Assembly: GCF_004006015.1 (NCBI RefSeq) | Contig: NZ_CP034766.1 | Location: 3,257,001 to 3,321,000, forward strand | Source of the DNA: Rhodococcus sp. X156 | GTDB taxonomy: Bacteria; Actinomycetota; Actinomycetes; Mycobacteriales; Mycobacteriaceae | Reading direction: 5' to 3' | DNA: 64,000 nt | Shown: piece by piece, positions 1 through 9,698 of the stretch | How positions within the stretch are numbered: the stretch's first letter is position 1 | Layout: every line of letters starts with the position of its first letter | Position numbers and translations under genes: made by a program | The notes under the pieces: generated by a model | Told to the model about the DNA's origin: nothing | Seen by the model: the letters and a program-made list of their open reading frames with translations, nothing else | Databases searched by the model: none

Positions 1-35
1 GGCTGCACGCGCCTGACACCCCTGCTTCCTCAGCC

Positions 36-67
36 CGGCCCGGTTCCAGCACAACGGAACCGGGCCG
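36..67 (+). terminator. Intrinsic terminator-like hairpin at left edge
   Basis: Perfect 12-bp inverted repeat, CGGCCCGGTTCC at 36-47 against 56-67, with an 8-nt loop. There is no U-tract, which is common for terminators in very GC-rich actinobacteria. It would stop transcripts entering from the left. A frame open from base 2 ends in TGA at 14-16 and may be the tail of an upstream + strand gene, but four codons cannot be identified. Confidence 0.6.
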
Positions 68-85
68 CTCTGGTTGGATGCAGCC

Positions 86-511
86 ATGAGCCGGTACTCC
101 TTCACCCACACCGTGTCCGCGTCCCCCGAGCACGTCTGGGGTGAGGTCTCCGACCACGAGGGCATGGCCGGCTGGACTCCGCAGCGCCTCCCGCTGCCCA
201 AGGTGACCCTGGAGCAGGAGGGCACCGGTCACCGCAACGGCGTCGGCGCGATCCGTCGGATCACCCTGGCCGGCCCGCCCATCCGGGAGCGCATCACCGC
301 CTTCGAGCCGGGCAAGCTGCTGGCCTACGAGGCACTGTCCGGGGTGCCGGCCAAGAGCTACACCGGCGAGATCGTCCTGGAGCCGGTCGGCAGCGGCACC
401 CGCTTCACCTGGACCATCGACTTCCAGCCGGCCTTTCCTGGCGCCCAGGTGGTGCTCAAGCTGGCCATCGGCACGCTGGCCCGCGTGCTGGCCCGCCGCT
501 GCAACCGCTGA
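86..511 (+). CDS. SRPBCC family protein (polyketide cyclase/dehydrase-like)
   Basis: A 141-residue protein with the layout of the START-like SRPBCC fold: an N-terminal strand (SRYSFTHTVSASPEHVWGEVSDHEGMAGW), a middle GVGAIRRI segment and a C-terminal helix (VVLKLAIGTLARVLARR). Such proteins bind small hydrophobic ligands in a deep cavity; the ligand cannot be told from sequence. A TTG start 12 bases earlier is possible, but the ATG at 86 gives the usual family N-terminus. It is followed by a convergent minus-strand gene 18 bases away and is probably monocistronic. Function beyond the fold is unknown. Confidence 0.8.
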   Translation: MSRYSFTHTVSASPEHVWGEVSDHEGMAGWTPQRLPLPKVTLEQEGTGHRNGVGAIRRITLAGPPIRERITAFEPGKLLAYEALSGVPAKSYTGEIVLEPVGSGTRFTWTIDFQPAFPGAQVVLKLAIGTLARVLARRCNR

Positions 512-529
512 CCAGGTCGCGCCTCTCGC

Positions 530-1081
530 TCAGGGCCGCCGCGCGAGCGCCCGAACGAGGCGGTGTGCGTGGACGCACCGCCGAGCGTTGTTCCAGCCCG
601 ACCAGGGCAGCAGCACCAGCATGAACAGCCACATCAGCACCAGCAGGAGCAGCGTCAACGGGTCGTCCCCGCCGCCGACGTCGTCCGGCGTGGACCCCTC
701 CGGCCCGCCCTGGTCATGACCGCAGTCCGCCAGCCCGGCGTGGCCGGGCACGATCGGCCGCAGCGTCAACCGGGTGCCGTCGGCCAGCGTGATCCGCACC
801 AGCCAGGGCCGCAGGCAGCGGCGGACGCTGCGGATCTTCAGCTCCTGCCAGGGGCCGTCGCGCTCGGTGCGCAGGGCCGCCTGGCCTGGCGCCCGCACCC
901 ACAGCGCGGCCGCCCGGTGCTCGAGGTACACCATCCGCACCCCGTGGGGCAGCGGGTCGCGACGGTGCGCCGCCCGGTAGCGGACGTCGGCTCGGTGGCG
1001 CTCCCGGGCCGCCTTCCTGGCGGCGCGGCGCTCGGGCCGGCTGAGGCGGCGCCCACCGGCACCCTGCTTCAGGTCGCTCAT
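530..1081 (-). CDS. Hypothetical basic protein with one C-terminal membrane segment
   Basis: I do not recognise this 183-residue protein. The first 45 residues are very Arg/Ala-rich (RPERRAARKAARERHRADVRYRAAHRRD), the middle is a possible beta-rich domain (GVRMVYLEHRAAALWVRAPGQ, then LVRITLADGTRLTLRPIVPG), followed by a Gly/Asp-rich linker and one hydrophobic helix (LTLLLLVLMWLFMLVLLPWSGW, about residues 143-164). That predicts a membrane-anchored protein. A GATAGT -10-like box at 1093-1088 ends six bases before the ATG, a leaderless arrangement seen often in this window. The overlapping + strand frame lacks any recognisable domain and is taken as a shadow. Confidence 0.6.
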   Translation of the reverse strand: MSDLKQGAGGRRLSRPERRAARKAARERHRADVRYRAAHRRDPLPHGVRMVYLEHRAAALWVRAPGQAALRTERDGPWQELKIRSVRRCLRPWLVRITLADGTRLTLRPIVPGHAGLADCGHDQGGPEGSTPDDVGGGDDPLTLLLLVLMWLFMLVLLPWSGWNNARRCVHAHRLVRALARRP

Positions 1082-1200
1082 CTACGCACTATCGCACGCG
1101 CACAGCAGGATTGGCAGCAGTTTTGACACCCTCCGCCGGCAACAGCGCTGGTCGGTGCGTCCCTGGTCGCGCCCCGCTGGGGGACCCTCGGCCGACACGG

Positions 1201-1206
1201 CACAAT
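1201..1206 (+). promoter_or_regulatory. Likely -10 box for leaderless dus gene
   Basis: CACAAT keeps the conserved A2 and T6 of a TANNNT box and ends six bases before the GTG at 1213, so transcription could begin on the start codon. Confidence 0.45.
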
Positions 1207-1212
1207 GTAGCG

Positions 1213-2382
1213 GTGACCTCCACCCTCGACGCCGCGCCGACGGCCCTGCGCATCGGCCCGCTGGCGCTGCGCAGCCCGGTGGTGCTGGCTCCCATGGCCG
1301 GCGTCACCAACGTCGCGTTCCGCACGCTGTGCCGCGAGCAGGAGGAGCTCTACAGCGGTCGTCCTGCGGCCGGGCTCTACGTGTGCGAGATGGTCACCGC
1401 CCGTGCGCTGGTGGAGCGCCACCCGGACACGCTGCACATGACCACGTTCGCGCCCAGCGAGCAGCCGCGGTCGCTGCAGCTCTACACCGTCGATCCGGCC
1501 ACCACGGCGGACGCGGTGCGGATGATCGTCGAGGAGGACCTCGCCGACCACATCGACCTGAACTTCGGCTGCCCCGTGCCCAAGGTGACCCGCAAGGGCG
1601 GCGGGTCGGCGCTGCCCTACAAGCGCCGGCTGTTCGCGGCGATCGTGGGCGCGGCCGTGCGGGCCGCTGAGCCGGCGGGCGTCCCGGTCACCGTGAAGTT
1701 CCGCATCGGCATCGACGAGGAGCACCACACCCACCTCGACGCCGGGCGCATCGCCGCGGCCGAGGGCGCGGTCGCGGTGGCCCTGCACGCCCGCACCGCG
1801 GCCCAGCGCTACTCCGGCACCGCCCGCTGGGACGAGATCGCGCGACTCAAGGAGCACGTCACCGACGTCCCCGTGCTGGGCAACGGCGACATCTTCAGCG
1901 CCGAGGACGCCGTGTCCATGATGGACCGGACCGGCTGCGACGGCGTCGTCGTGGGCCGGGGCTGCCTGGGCCGACCGTGGCTGTTCGCCGAGCTCTCCGC
2001 CGCCCTCACCGGGTCGCCGGTCCCCACTCCTCCGACCCTGGGCGAGGTGGCGGTCGTGCTCCGCCGCCACGCCGAGCTGCTGGCCGCCCACCACGGCGAC
2101 GACCGGGGCCTGCGCGACCTGCGCAAGCACGTGTCCTGGTACCTGCGTGGCTTCCCGGTGGGCTCCGAGCTGCGCCAGAAGCTGGCGCTGGTCTCACACC
2201 TGAACGAGCTCGACCGGCTGCTGGACCAGCTCGACGCCGACGTGCCCTACCCCGCCGACGCCGAGGGACCGCGGGGCCGGCAGGGCTCGCCGGGCAAGGT
2301 GGCGCTGCCCGAGGGGTGGCTGGACGACCCCGAGGACAGCACCGTCCCGGTGGGCGCGGAGATCGACAGCTCCGGCGGCTGA
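1213..2382 (+). CDS. dusB: tRNA-dihydrouridine synthase
   Basis: FMN-dependent enzyme that reduces uridines in the tRNA D-loop with NAD(P)H. The 389-residue protein shows the Dus TIM-barrel signatures: LAPMAGVTNVAFR near the N-terminus, the catalytic-Cys motif NFGCPVPKVTRKGGGSALP, VTVKFRIGID, the HARTAAQRYSG loop and the phosphate-binding VVVGRGCLGRPWLF. The open frame extends to 1111, but the GTG at 1213 gives the normal family start and has a -10-like box six bases upstream. It precedes an LCP gene, the same order I recall for mycobacteria (Rv0823c/Rv0822c). The DusB subfamily is assigned by general resemblance only. Confidence 0.93.
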   Translation: MTSTLDAAPTALRIGPLALRSPVVLAPMAGVTNVAFRTLCREQEELYSGRPAAGLYVCEMVTARALVERHPDTLHMTTFAPSEQPRSLQLYTVDPATTADAVRMIVEEDLADHIDLNFGCPVPKVTRKGGGSALPYKRRLFAAIVGAAVRAAEPAGVPVTVKFRIGIDEEHHTHLDAGRIAAAEGAVAVALHARTAAQRYSGTARWDEIARLKEHVTDVPVLGNGDIFSAEDAVSMMDRTGCDGVVVGRGCLGRPWLFAELSAALTGSPVPTPPTLGEVAVVLRRHAELLAAHHGDDRGLRDLRKHVSWYLRGFPVGSELRQKLALVSHLNELDRLLDQLDADVPYPADAEGPRGRQGSPGKVALPEGWLDDPEDSTVPVGAEIDSSGG

Positions 2383-2580
2383 GCCCCGGGCCGCGCCGAG
2401 CGCGCTCTCACCAGCGGCGCTCGCGCGGAGACACCGCTGGTCAGCCAGTGGAACCTCGCGTTAGCACACCACCACCAGGTCCGTACCATGAGCCGGCGCA
2501 CCTGATCGGTGCCGCAGCACAGCCAAGGCACCTCGCGCGTGCGAGGCGGACAGCGGTGCGTCGGGACGAGGAGAGACCGG

Positions 2581-4287
2581 TTGAGCGACGACGAACGCGC
2601 GGGTGCGCCTGGCGCGGCACCGTCCCCCGGTCGCCGTGACCACCCAGCGCCGTGGGAGCGCCCCTGGGCGGTGAGCCCCACCCCGCCACGGCGCCGGCGC
2701 ACCCCCGCCGAGAGCGCGGCGGACACCCCCCGCGCGGCCGGCCTCGCGGTGGCCCGCCCGGTGGCCCTGCCTGGTGCGCGCGGCCGGACGGTGGCCCCGG
2801 TGGAGATCGAGCCGCGTCGACCCACCCGCCTGGAGGTCAAGCGCGGGCAGCGCCGCCACCGCACGGCACTGCTGCGCCGCACGCTCGCCGCCCTGGTCGC
2901 CGTGGCGGTCTTCGTCGTCACCGGCGCTATGTGGTCAGCCACGCAGTACCTCGACTCCAAGGTGCGCAACGTCGAGGCCCTCGACGAGGGCTCAGCCTCG
3001 GTGCAGGACGCCGACGGTCAGCGCGGCGACGAGAACTACCTGCTGGTGGGCTCGGACTCCCGCGCCGGCACCAACGGCGAGATCGGCGCCGGCACCACGG
3101 CGCAGGCCGAGGGCGCCCGCTCCGACACCGTGATGCTGGCCCACGTGCCTGCCGACCGCGGCCGCGTCGTGGTGGTGTCCTTCCCCCGCGACCTGGAGAT
3201 CGACCGCCCGGCGTGCGCGGAGTGGGACAACCCCAGCGCCTCCTACACCAGCACGGTGGCCGAGCCGGAGAAGCGCGCCAAGCTCAACTCCGCCTACGCC
3301 ACCGGCGGACCCAAGTGCCTGGTCCAGGTGATCCAGCAGATCTCCGGCCTCAAGATCAACCACTTCGTGGGCATCGACTTCTCCGGCTTCTCCGCCCTGG
3401 TCGACCAGATCGGTGGCGTGGAGGTGTGCGCCACCCGCCCACTGGTCGACGGCGAGCTGGGCACGATCCTGCCCACCGCCGGCACCAGCACCATCGACGG
3501 CACCACGGCCCTGAACTACGTGCGGGCCCGCAAGGTCGACTCCGAGACCAACGGCGACTACGGGCGCATCACCCGCCAGCAGCGGTTCCTGTCCTCGCTG
3601 CTGCGCAAGTCCATGTCCACCGACGTGCTGCTGGACCTGCGCAAGCTCAACGGCTTCATCAACGGGTTCACCGCCGCCACCTTCGGCGAGAACATGAACT
3701 CGGACTCCCTGCTCACTCTCGGGCAGTCGCTGCAGGGCCTGTCCGCCGGGCGGGTCACCTTCCTCACCGTGCCCACCAACGGCACCCGCTACGGCAACGA
3801 GGTCCCCAACCTGCCGGAGATCACCAGCATCTTCCGTGCCGTCATCAACGGCACCCCGCTGCCGGGCGAGCAGGGCGCCCCCACCACGCCTGCGCCCACC
3901 ACCCCGCCCGAGGTGCCCAAGCCCGGCGGCAGCGCCCAGCTCACCCTGCGCAACGCCACCAACACCGCCGGGCTGGCCACCAGCACCGGCAGGCAGCTCA
4001 CCGACCTGGGCTACACCGTGGCCCGGATCGACAGCGCCGAGGGGGTGCGGGCCAGCACGGTCATCCGCTACTCCGCCGAGCAGGCCGCGGCGGCCGAGCA
4101 GCTGGCCACGTCCATCCCCGGGTCCCAGCTGCAGCTGGTCGCCGGCCTGGGCGCCACGGTAGACGTGGTGCTGGGCAACAGCTTTGACGGCTCCGTGGTG
4201 CCACCCAGCGGTCCGGAAGGCGTCGGCACCAAGCCACTGCCCAGCGATCTCGCGGTGGTCAACGCCGGCGACGTCAGCTGCACCTGA
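2581..4287 (+). CDS. LytR-CpsA-Psr (LCP) family glycopolymer transferase
   Basis: LCP proteins attach undecaprenyl-linked glycopolymers (arabinogalactan in mycolata, teichoic acids elsewhere) to peptidoglycan outside the membrane. The 568-residue protein has a Pro/Arg-rich cytoplasmic tail (1-100), one membrane segment (about 101-123), the LCP catalytic domain (about 150-395, with [26 protein letters not shown] and [15 protein letters not shown]) and a C-terminal LytR_C domain (about 450-540) after a Pro/Thr linker. The start is the TTG at 2581, chosen because GAGGAGAG sits at proper ribosome-binding distance; the longer frame has no such site. A TACCAT -10-like box at 2484-2489 would give an 85-nt leader. 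Confidence 0.9.
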   Translation: MSDDERAGAPGAAPSPGRRDHPAPWERPWAVSPTPPRRRRTPAESAADTPRAAGLAVARPVALPGARGRTVAPVEIEPRRPTRLEVKRGQRRHRTALLRRTLAALVAVAVFVVTGAMWSATQYLDSKVRNVEALDEGSASVQDADGQRGDENYLLVGSDSRAGTNGEIGAGTTAQAEGARSDTVMLAHVPADRGRVVVVSFPRDLEIDRPACAEWDNPSASYTSTVAEPEKRAKLNSAYATGGPKCLVQVIQQISGLKINHFVGIDFSGFSALVDQIGGVEVCATRPLVDGELGTILPTAGTSTIDGTTALNYVRARKVDSETNGDYGRITRQQRFLSSLLRKSMSTDVLLDLRKLNGFINGFTAATFGENMNSDSLLTLGQSLQGLSAGRVTFLTVPTNGTRYGNEVPNLPEITSIFRAVINGTPLPGEQGAPTTPAPTTPPEVPKPGGSAQLTLRNATNTAGLATSTGRQLTDLGYTVARIDSAEGVRASTVIRYSAEQAAAAEQLATSIPGSQLQLVAGLGATVDVVLGNSFDGSVVPPSGPEGVGTKPLPSDLAVVNAGDVSCT

Positions 4288-4312
4288 GCGCGCAGCCCAC
4301 CGTCCCTCGACC

Positions 4313-4334
4313 GTTCACCGACCGTTCACGTCGG
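4313..4334 (+). promoter_or_regulatory. PHO box (tandem 11-bp repeats) upstream of phoU
   Basis: Two directly adjoining 11-bp units, GTTCACCGACC and GTTCACGTCGG, match the actinobacterial PhoP/RegX3 PHO-box pattern (GTTCACC-type direct repeats). The last base lies 27 nt before the TACTCT -10 box of phoU, so the bound activator would sit at the -35 region. The pstS promoter has the same architecture and the same 27-nt spacing. Confidence 0.8.
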
Positions 4335-4361
4335 CTGCCCGGAATTGTCCTGCTGAGCACG

Positions 4362-4367
4362 TACTCT
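4362..4367 (+). promoter_or_regulatory. -10 box of leaderless phoU promoter
   Basis: TACTCT (TANNNT) ends six bases before the phoU ATG at 4374, so the transcript should start at or next to the start codon. There is no Shine-Dalgarno sequence. Confidence 0.7.
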
Positions 4368-4373
4368 GCATGC

Positions 4374-5048
4374 ATGCGCGTCGCCTACACAGAACAGCTC
4401 AGTGACCTCGCCGGAGAGCTCGCCGCCATGTGCGGCCTGGCCGAGCTGGCCATGCAACGAGCCACCCAGGCCCTGCTCGAGGCCGACCTCCCGCTCGCCG
4501 AGCAGGTGATCAGCGACGACGACCACATCGACGAGCTGGCCCTGGCCTGCGAGGAGAAGGCCTTCGCCCTGCTCGCGCTGCAGGCGCCGGTTGCCGGCGA
4601 CCTGCGCACGGTCGTCGCGGCCATCCACATCGTCGCCGACATCGACCGGATGGGGGAGCTGGCGCTGCACGTCGCCAAGATCGCCCGCCGCCGCCACCCC
4701 AAGCGGGTCCTGCCGGACGAGGTGCGTGGCTACTTCACCGAGATGGGGCACGTGGCGGTCTCCCTGGCGGCCTCCGCCCGGGAGGTGCTGCTCACCCGCG
4801 ACCCCGACCGCGCCGCACTCCTCGAGGACGAGGACGACGCGATGGACGACCTGCACAAGCACCTGTTCAGCGTGATCATGGACGACGCGTGGCCGCACGG
4901 CGTGGCCGCCGCGGTGGACGTCACCCTGCTGGGCCGCTTCTACGAGCGCTTTGCCGACCACGCGGTCGAGGTCGCGCGCCAGGTCATCTTCCTGGTCACC
5001 GGCAAGCACCCGGAGCCCGCCACCCCGGACATCAAGGTCTCGGAGTAG
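4374..5048 (+). CDS. phoU: Phosphate-signalling complex protein PhoU/PhoY
   Basis: A 224-residue, all-helical PhoU with the normal two-repeat layout. Each repeat carries the metal-binding (E/D)xxxD-type motifs: [17 protein letters not shown] then [18 protein letters not shown] in the first half, [20 protein letters not shown] and [21 protein letters not shown] in the second. PhoU couples the Pst importer to the sensor kinase (PhoR or SenX3) and represses the Pho regulon when phosphate is ample. It is leaderless and preceded by a PHO box, so its expression should rise on phosphate starvation together with pstSCAB at 5.6-9.5 kb. A strong terminator hairpin follows. Confidence 0.95.
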   Translation: MRVAYTEQLSDLAGELAAMCGLAELAMQRATQALLEADLPLAEQVISDDDHIDELALACEEKAFALLALQAPVAGDLRTVVAAIHIVADIDRMGELALHVAKIARRRHPKRVLPDEVRGYFTEMGHVAVSLAASAREVLLTRDPDRAALLEDEDDAMDDLHKHLFSVIMDDAWPHGVAAAVDVTLLGRFYERFADHAVEVARQVIFLVTGKHPEPATPDIKVSE

Positions 5049-5063
5049 CAGCTCCCCCACCGA

Positions 5064-5115
5064 CGCGAACGACGGCGGCCCCTACCCGATCGGGTGGGGG
5101 CCGCCGTCGTTCGCG
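5064..5115 (+). terminator. Strong hairpin terminator after phoU
   Basis: A 19-bp perfect stem (5064-5082 paired with 5097-5115) encloses a second palindrome ACCCGATCGGGT at 5084-5095, giving a very stable hairpin 15 bases after the phoU stop. Confidence 0.85.
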
Positions 5116-5164
5116 GGAGCCAGCCGGCTACCGCCGGGGCCGGCGTCTGGCATCGTTGCCTGGC

Positions 5165-5503
5165 GTGACTGACGTCGTCCGATCCCTGGCCCTCTTCGTC
5201 CTCGCCGCACTCGCCGAGATCGGCGGCGCGTGGCTGGTCTGGCAGGGCATCCGGGAGCACCGCGGCTGGATCTGGGTCGGCGCCGGAGTCATCGCCCTGG
5301 GTCTCTACGGCTTCGTCGCCACGCTCCAGCCTGACGCGAGCTTCGGCCGCATCCTCGCCGCCTACGGAGGGGTGTTCGTCGCTGGATCGCTGGTCTGGGG
5401 CATGGTGATGGACGGCTTCCGCCCGGACCGCTACGACCTCGCCGGCGCCCTGCTCTGCCTGGCCGGGGTCGCGGTCATCATGTACGCCCCACGCGGCGCC
5501 TGA
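5165..5503 (+). CDS. YnfA/UPF0060 family small membrane protein
   Basis: A 112-residue protein with four hydrophobic segments and the UPF0060 signatures ([79 protein letters not shown]). The fold resembles small multidrug resistance transporters and the family is reported as efflux-related; the substrate here is unknown. The GTG start follows a CATCGT -10-like box (5151-5156) by eight bases, so the mRNA may be leaderless. It sits alone between phoU and the convergent pst operon. Confidence 0.88.
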   Translation: MTDVVRSLALFVLAALAEIGGAWLVWQGIREHRGWIWVGAGVIALGLYGFVATLQPDASFGRILAAYGGVFVAGSLVWGMVMDGFRPDRYDLAGALLCLAGVAVIMYAPRGA

Positions 5504-5565
5504 CACAGCTGGTGGGGCACCGCCACACCGCCACACCGCCCGCACCGTCGCCGCCGCGGGTGGGT

Positions 5566-6342
5566 CTAGCCGAAGCGGCCGGAGATGTAGTCCTCCGTGG
5601 CCTTCTCCACCGGGTTGGAGAAGATCACCTCGGTGTCGCCCACCTCGATCAGCTGGCCCGGCTGGCCCACGCCGGCCAGGTTGAAGAACGCGGTCTGGTC
5701 GCTCACCCGGGCCGCCTGCTGCATGTTGTGGGTGACGATGACGATGGTGAACTCCTGCTTGAGCTCGGTGATCAGGTCCTCGATCGCCAGCGTGGAGATC
5801 GGGTCCAGCGCCGAGCACGGCTCGTCCATCAGCAGCACGTCCGGCTGCACGGCGATGGCCCGGGCGATGCACAGCCGCTGCTGCTGGCCACCGGAGAGCC
5901 CACCACCGGGCTTGTCCAGGCGGTCCTTGACCTCGTTCCACAGGTTGGCCGCGCGCAGGCTCTTCTCCGCCACCTCCTCCAGGGCCTTCTTGCCCTTCAT
6001 CCCCTGCAGCTTGAGCCCAGCCACCACGTTGTCCCGGATGTTCATGGTGGGGAACGGGTTGGGCCGCTGGAACACCATGCCGATGGTGCGGCGCACGGCC
6101 ACCGGGTCCACCGTGCTGGCGTAGATGTCCTCGCCGTCGAGGAGCACCCCGCCGTCGACGCGGGCTCCGGGGATCACCTCGTGCATCCGGTTGAGGGTGC
6201 GCAGCACGGTGGACTTGCCGCAGCCGGACGGCCCGATGAAGGCGGTGACGCTGCGCGGAGGGACGGACAGGTTCACCGAGCTGACGGCGTGGAACTTGCC
6301 GTAGTAGATGTTCAGGTCCTTGAGGTCGAGGCGCTTGGCCAT
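5566..6342 (-). CDS. pstB: Phosphate ABC transporter ATP-binding protein PstB
   Basis: The 258-residue ATPase that powers high-affinity phosphate import. Visible motifs are Walker [10 protein letters not shown] (37-45), the Q-loop [21 protein letters not shown] signature [14 protein letters not shown], Walker [14 protein letters not shown] and the switch histidine in [16 protein letters not shown]. It is the last gene of the pstS-pstC-pstA-pstB operon, 17 bases after pstA, with a GGAGG-type ribosome-binding site before its ATG. Expression should depend on the PHO-box promoter upstream of pstS. Confidence 0.97.
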   Translation of the reverse strand: MAKRLDLKDLNIYYGKFHAVSSVNLSVPPRSVTAFIGPSGCGKSTVLRTLNRMHEVIPGARVDGGVLLDGEDIYASTVDPVAVRRTIGMVFQRPNPFPTMNIRDNVVAGLKLQGMKGKKALEEVAEKSLRAANLWNEVKDRLDKPGGGLSGGQQQRLCIARAIAVQPDVLLMDEPCSALDPISTLAIEDLITELKQEFTIVIVTHNMQQAARVSDQTAFFNLAGVGQPGQLIEVGDTEVIFSNPVEKATEDYISGRFG

Positions 6343-6359
6343 GGAGGGCTCCTACCGCT

Positions 6360-7262
6360 TCACTTGGTCTTGGGGGCGAACACGCGGGCGACGAAGGCAG
6401 CCAGCACGTTGAGGACGGCGATGAGCAGGATGAGGGTGAGGGCGGCGCCCCACACCCGCTGCTGCCCAGCCACCGTGGGGTTGGTGAGCTCGTTGTAGAT
6501 GACCAGCGGCAGCGAGGCCATGTTGTTGTGGAACACGTCGGTGTTGATCGAGGTGGTGTAGCCGACCAGCACCAGCACCGGCGCGGTCTCCCCGGCCACG
6601 CGGGCCACCGCCAGCAGGATGCCGCTGATGATCCCGGAGATGGCGCAGGGCAGCACCACCTTGAGGATGGTGGTGGACCGCGACACCCCGAGGGCGTAGG
6701 ACGCCTCCCGCAGGTCGTCGGGGACCAGGCGCAGCATCTCCTCGGCCGAGCGGATCACCACCGGCAGCATCAGCAGCATCAGCGCCAGCGACACCGCGAA
6801 GGCGCTCTGCTCGAAGCCCAGCGTGGTGATCCACACGCTGAACACGAACAGCGCGGCCACGATGGACGGGATGCCGGACAGCACGTCCACCATGAAGGTG
6901 GTGGCCTTGGCCAGCCGGCCCCGGCCGTACTCCACCAGGTAGATGGCCACCAGGATCCCCAGTGGCACCGCCACCACCGAGGCGATCAGCGACTGCACGA
7001 TGGTGCCGTAGAGCGCGTGGTACACCCCGCCGCCGAAGTCCTCCGGCAGGATGCCCCGCTGGGAGTGCGACCACCAGTCCGCGGCGGTCACGGCGTCGAT
7101 GCCGCGCCGCACGACGGTGTAGATCACCCACACCAGCGGGATCATCGCGACCACGAACGCCGCCGACACCAGCACGGTGGCCAGCAGGTTCTTGGCCTTG
7201 CGGCCGCCGCTGACGGTGGTGAAGGTGGGGCCGACGAGCGGCTTCTCCAGTACCGAGCTCAT
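6360..7262 (-). CDS. pstA: Phosphate ABC transporter permease PstA
   Basis: A 300-residue inner-membrane permease with six predicted membrane segments and the EAA loop motif [45 protein letters not shown]. The frame runs far upstream through pstC, but the ATG at 7262 is the real start: it overlaps the pstC stop by four bases (ATGA), a typical coupled arrangement. It pairs with PstC to form the phosphate channel energised by PstB. Confidence 0.96.
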   Translation of the reverse strand: MSSVLEKPLVGPTFTTVSGGRKAKNLLATVLVSAAFVVAMIPLVWVIYTVVRRGIDAVTAADWWSHSQRGILPEDFGGGVYHALYGTIVQSLIASVVAVPLGILVAIYLVEYGRGRLAKATTFMVDVLSGIPSIVAALFVFSVWITTLGFEQSAFAVSLALMLLMLPVVIRSAEEMLRLVPDDLREASYALGVSRSTTILKVVLPCAISGIISGILLAVARVAGETAPVLVLVGYTTSINTDVFHNNMASLPLVIYNELTNPTVAGQQRVWGAALTLILLIAVLNVLAAFVARVFAPKTK

Positions 7263-8308
7263 CCGTTCACCTTCCCGCCCGCGATGGCCCGGGCCGCTGC
7301 ATTGACCACGAACGTGAGCACGAACAGCACGAAGCCGGCGGCGATGTAGGCGCCGGTGGACAGCGGTTGGCTGAACTCCGAGGCCGCCGAGGCGATCTTG
7401 GAGGCGAAGGTGAAGCCGCCGTCGAAGAGCGACAACGTGGCGCCGGTGCTGGAGGAGCGCAGGATGATGAGCACGGCCACGGTCTCCCCGAGCGCACGAC
7501 CCAGACCCAGCATGGAGGCCGCGATGGTGCCGCTGCGCCCGAAGGGCAGCACGGTCATCCTGATGACCTCCCACTTGGTGGCCCCGAGGGCCTGGGCGGC
7601 CTCGATGTGCGCCTTGGGGGTCTGCCGGAACACCTCACGGGTCACGGAGGTGATGATCGGCAGGATCATCACCGCCAGCACGATCCCGGCGGTGAAGATG
7701 GTGCCGCCGCCGGAGACCGACACGTTGCCGGTGGCGAACAGCGGGAACCAGCCGAGGTTGCGGTTGAGCCACTCCGCGAACGGGGTGATCTTGGGCGCCA
7801 GCACCAGGATTCCCCACAGGCCGAAGATGATCGAGGGCACCGCGGCCAGCAGGTCGATCAACGAGCTGAACAGCTTGGCCACTCGCCGGTCGGCGTACTG
7901 GGTGACGAACAGCGCGATGCCGATGGCGATGGGCACGGCGATGACCAGCGCGAACAAGGAGCTGAGCACCGTGACGATGAACAGGCTCCGGATGCCGAAG
8001 CGCATGTCGTTGGTGTTGCCGACGGCGAACTCGTCGGAGGTGAGGAAGTTCGCGTGGTCGGCGAGCAGCGAGGGCACGGCCTGCAGCAGCAGGAAGATCG
8101 CGATGAGGGCGATGGCGACGATGATCGAGACACCCGACGCGGTGGTCAGGTTCCGAAACACGACGTCGCCGCGCCGTCCGGTGGATCTCGGCTTCGCCCG
8201 GTCGGTCTGTCCTGGGTCGGGCATGCCGCCCATCTTGCCTGCCGCAGTCCGGCCGGACCCCTCGGGTGCCCGGCCGGATCCCTGCACGACGTTCGGTCGC
8301 ACTGTCAT
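7259..8308 (-). CDS. pstC: Phosphate ABC transporter permease PstC
   Basis: A 349-residue permease with six membrane segments after a long polar N-terminus (about 45 residues, Gly/Arg-rich). The EAA loop reads [46 protein letters not shown]. The start at 8308 is the first available; a shorter start at the inner MPDPGQ methionine is also possible. The gene lies 23 bases after pstS and overlaps pstA by four bases. Confidence 0.95.
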   Translation of the reverse strand: MTVRPNVVQGSGRAPEGSGRTAAGKMGGMPDPGQTDRAKPRSTGRRGDVVFRNLTTASGVSIIVAIALIAIFLLLQAVPSLLADHANFLTSDEFAVGNTNDMRFGIRSLFIVTVLSSLFALVIAVPIAIGIALFVTQYADRRVAKLFSSLIDLLAAVPSIIFGLWGILVLAPKITPFAEWLNRNLGWFPLFATGNVSVSGGGTIFTAGIVLAVMILPIITSVTREVFRQTPKAHIEAAQALGATKWEVIRMTVLPFGRSGTIAASMLGLGRALGETVAVLIILRSSSTGATLSLFDGGFTFASKIASAASEFSQPLSTGAYIAAGFVLFVLTFVVNAAARAIAGGKVNG

Positions 8309-8331
8309 CAGTCCGTCACTGCTTCTCTCGA

Positions 8332-9465
8332 TCAGGCGATCGCGTCGACGGCGGTGCTGAGCTTGTTCTTGAAGGAGTCAGGCACCGGGATGTAGCCGTT
8401 GTTCTCCAGGCCCCGCTGCCCCGTGGTGATCGCCGTCTGCAGGAACGCGCGCACCGCTTCACCGGTCTGCGCGTCCGGGTACTTCGAGCAGACGATCTCG
8501 TAGGTGGCGAGCACGATCGGGTAGGCACCCTGCTGGGTGGGCTTGTAGAAGCTGGAGGTGTCCAGCACCAGGTTGTTGCCCTGGCCCTTCACCGTGGCAC
8601 CGGCGATGGTCTTGCCCACCGACTCGGTGCTGATCTGCACCGCCCCGCCGCCGGCGGAGGTCTGCACCGCCGCGGTCTGCAGGTTCTGCGCCTTGGCGAA
8701 GGCCCACTCGTTGTAGGTGATGGCACCCGGGGTGGACTTCACCGCGGCTGCCGTTCCGTCGTTGCCCTTGGCCCCCTCACCGACGCCGCCCTTGAACGCC
8801 TTGCCCACGCCCTGGGTCCACGCCCCGTCGGAGGCCTTCTCCAGGTACATCTGGAAGTTGTCCGTGGTGCCCGACTCGTCGTTGCGGAAGATCACGGTGA
8901 CCTTGGTGCTCGGCAGGGAGACGCCCGGGTTCAGCGCGGCGATGGCGGGGTCGTTCCAGGTGGTGATGGCGCCGTTGAACATCTTGGCCACGGTGGGGCC
9001 GTCGAGCGCCACGTTGGCCACCCCGCTGAGGTTGTAGCTCAGTGCGATGGGGCCGAAGACGACCGGCAGGTTCCACGCCTCAGCTCCGCCGCAGCGCTCT
9101 GCGGCCTTGGCGACCTCGCCCTTGGACTCGCTCAGCGGCGAGTCGGAGCCGGCGAAGTCGGTCTGCTTGCCGAGGAACTCGGTGATGCCGGCGCCGGAGC
9201 CGTTGCCGTTGTAGTCCAGCGACTTGCCGCTGCACGCGTCCTGGTAGGCGGTGATGAATCGCTTCATGGCGTTGGCCTGCGCGGTGGAGCCGCTGGCCTT
9301 GAGGGTGGCCGTCCCGCCGCACTGCACCGTGTCGGTGGAGGCGGAGCCTGCTGCACTGCTCGAGCTCGTGTTGTCGTCGGTCCCGCAGGCCGACAGCAGC
9401 ACGGCACCGGCGGCGACGAACCCGATCGCAACGCTGGATCGGGCCGCACGTCGATTGAGCTTCAC
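8332..9465 (-). CDS. pstS: Phosphate-binding lipoprotein PstS
   Basis: A 377-residue periplasmic-type phosphate receptor anchored as a lipoprotein: basic N-terminus, hydrophobic stretch, then the lipobox L24-S-A-C27. Phosphate-loop motifs include [44 protein letters not shown] and [25 protein letters not shown] ribosome-binding site precedes the ATG. It is the first gene of the pst operon, controlled by a PHO box at 9627-9648 and a TACGTT -10 box, giving a leader of about 120 nt. Confidence 0.97.
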   Translation of the reverse strand: MKLNRRAARSSVAIGFVAAGAVLLSACGTDDNTSSSSAAGSASTDTVQCGGTATLKASGSTAQANAMKRFITAYQDACSGKSLDYNGNGSGAGITEFLGKQTDFAGSDSPLSESKGEVAKAAERCGGAEAWNLPVVFGPIALSYNLSGVANVALDGPTVAKMFNGAITTWNDPAIAALNPGVSLPSTKVTVIFRNDESGTTDNFQMYLEKASDGAWTQGVGKAFKGGVGEGAKGNDGTAAAVKSTPGAITYNEWAFAKAQNLQTAAVQTSAGGGAVQISTESVGKTIAGATVKGQGNNLVLDTSSFYKPTQQGAYPIVLATYEIVCSKYPDAQTGEAVRAFLQTAITTGQRGLENNGYIPVPDSFKNKLSTAVDAIA

Positions 9466-9593
9466 CTAGCTCCTCCAGAGATCTCGGGGTGCGCACCGCT
9501 CGCTGCGGGGCGCTGCCCACCTCAGGTCATGGGGAGGAACGGGCCACGACCACGGCCCCGTGTCCACCGGACGACTGTGTGCCGTCTGAGGAG

Positions 9594-9599
9594 AACGTA
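9594..9599 (-). promoter_or_regulatory. -10 box of pstS promoter
   Basis: TACGTT read on the minus strand (9599 to 9594), a TANNNT box 27 nt after the PHO box. The predicted transcript start is near 9587. Confidence 0.65.
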
Positions 9600-9626
9600 G
9601 ACACCGTGAGTGACTACCTGCCCCTG

Positions 9627-9648
9627 TGCGGGTGAACGCAAGGTGAAC
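9627..9648 (-). promoter_or_regulatory. PHO box (tandem 11-bp repeats) upstream of pstS
   Basis: On the minus strand two adjoining 11-bp units read GTTCACCTTGC and GTTCACCCGCA. This is the actinobacterial PHO-box pattern for PhoP/RegX3. Its distance to the -10 box is exactly that of the phoU site. Confidence 0.85.
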
Positions 9649-9698
9649 AGCCTGCGCCGCGGCCGCTGCGGGTGAGCACACCCACAGCAGAGCAGCGG

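Noticed and set aside
563-1126. Long + strand frame opposite the basic membrane protein
   Set aside because: His/Gln/Pro-rich translation without domain or start signal; the minus-strand frame has a membrane helix and a promoter-like box.
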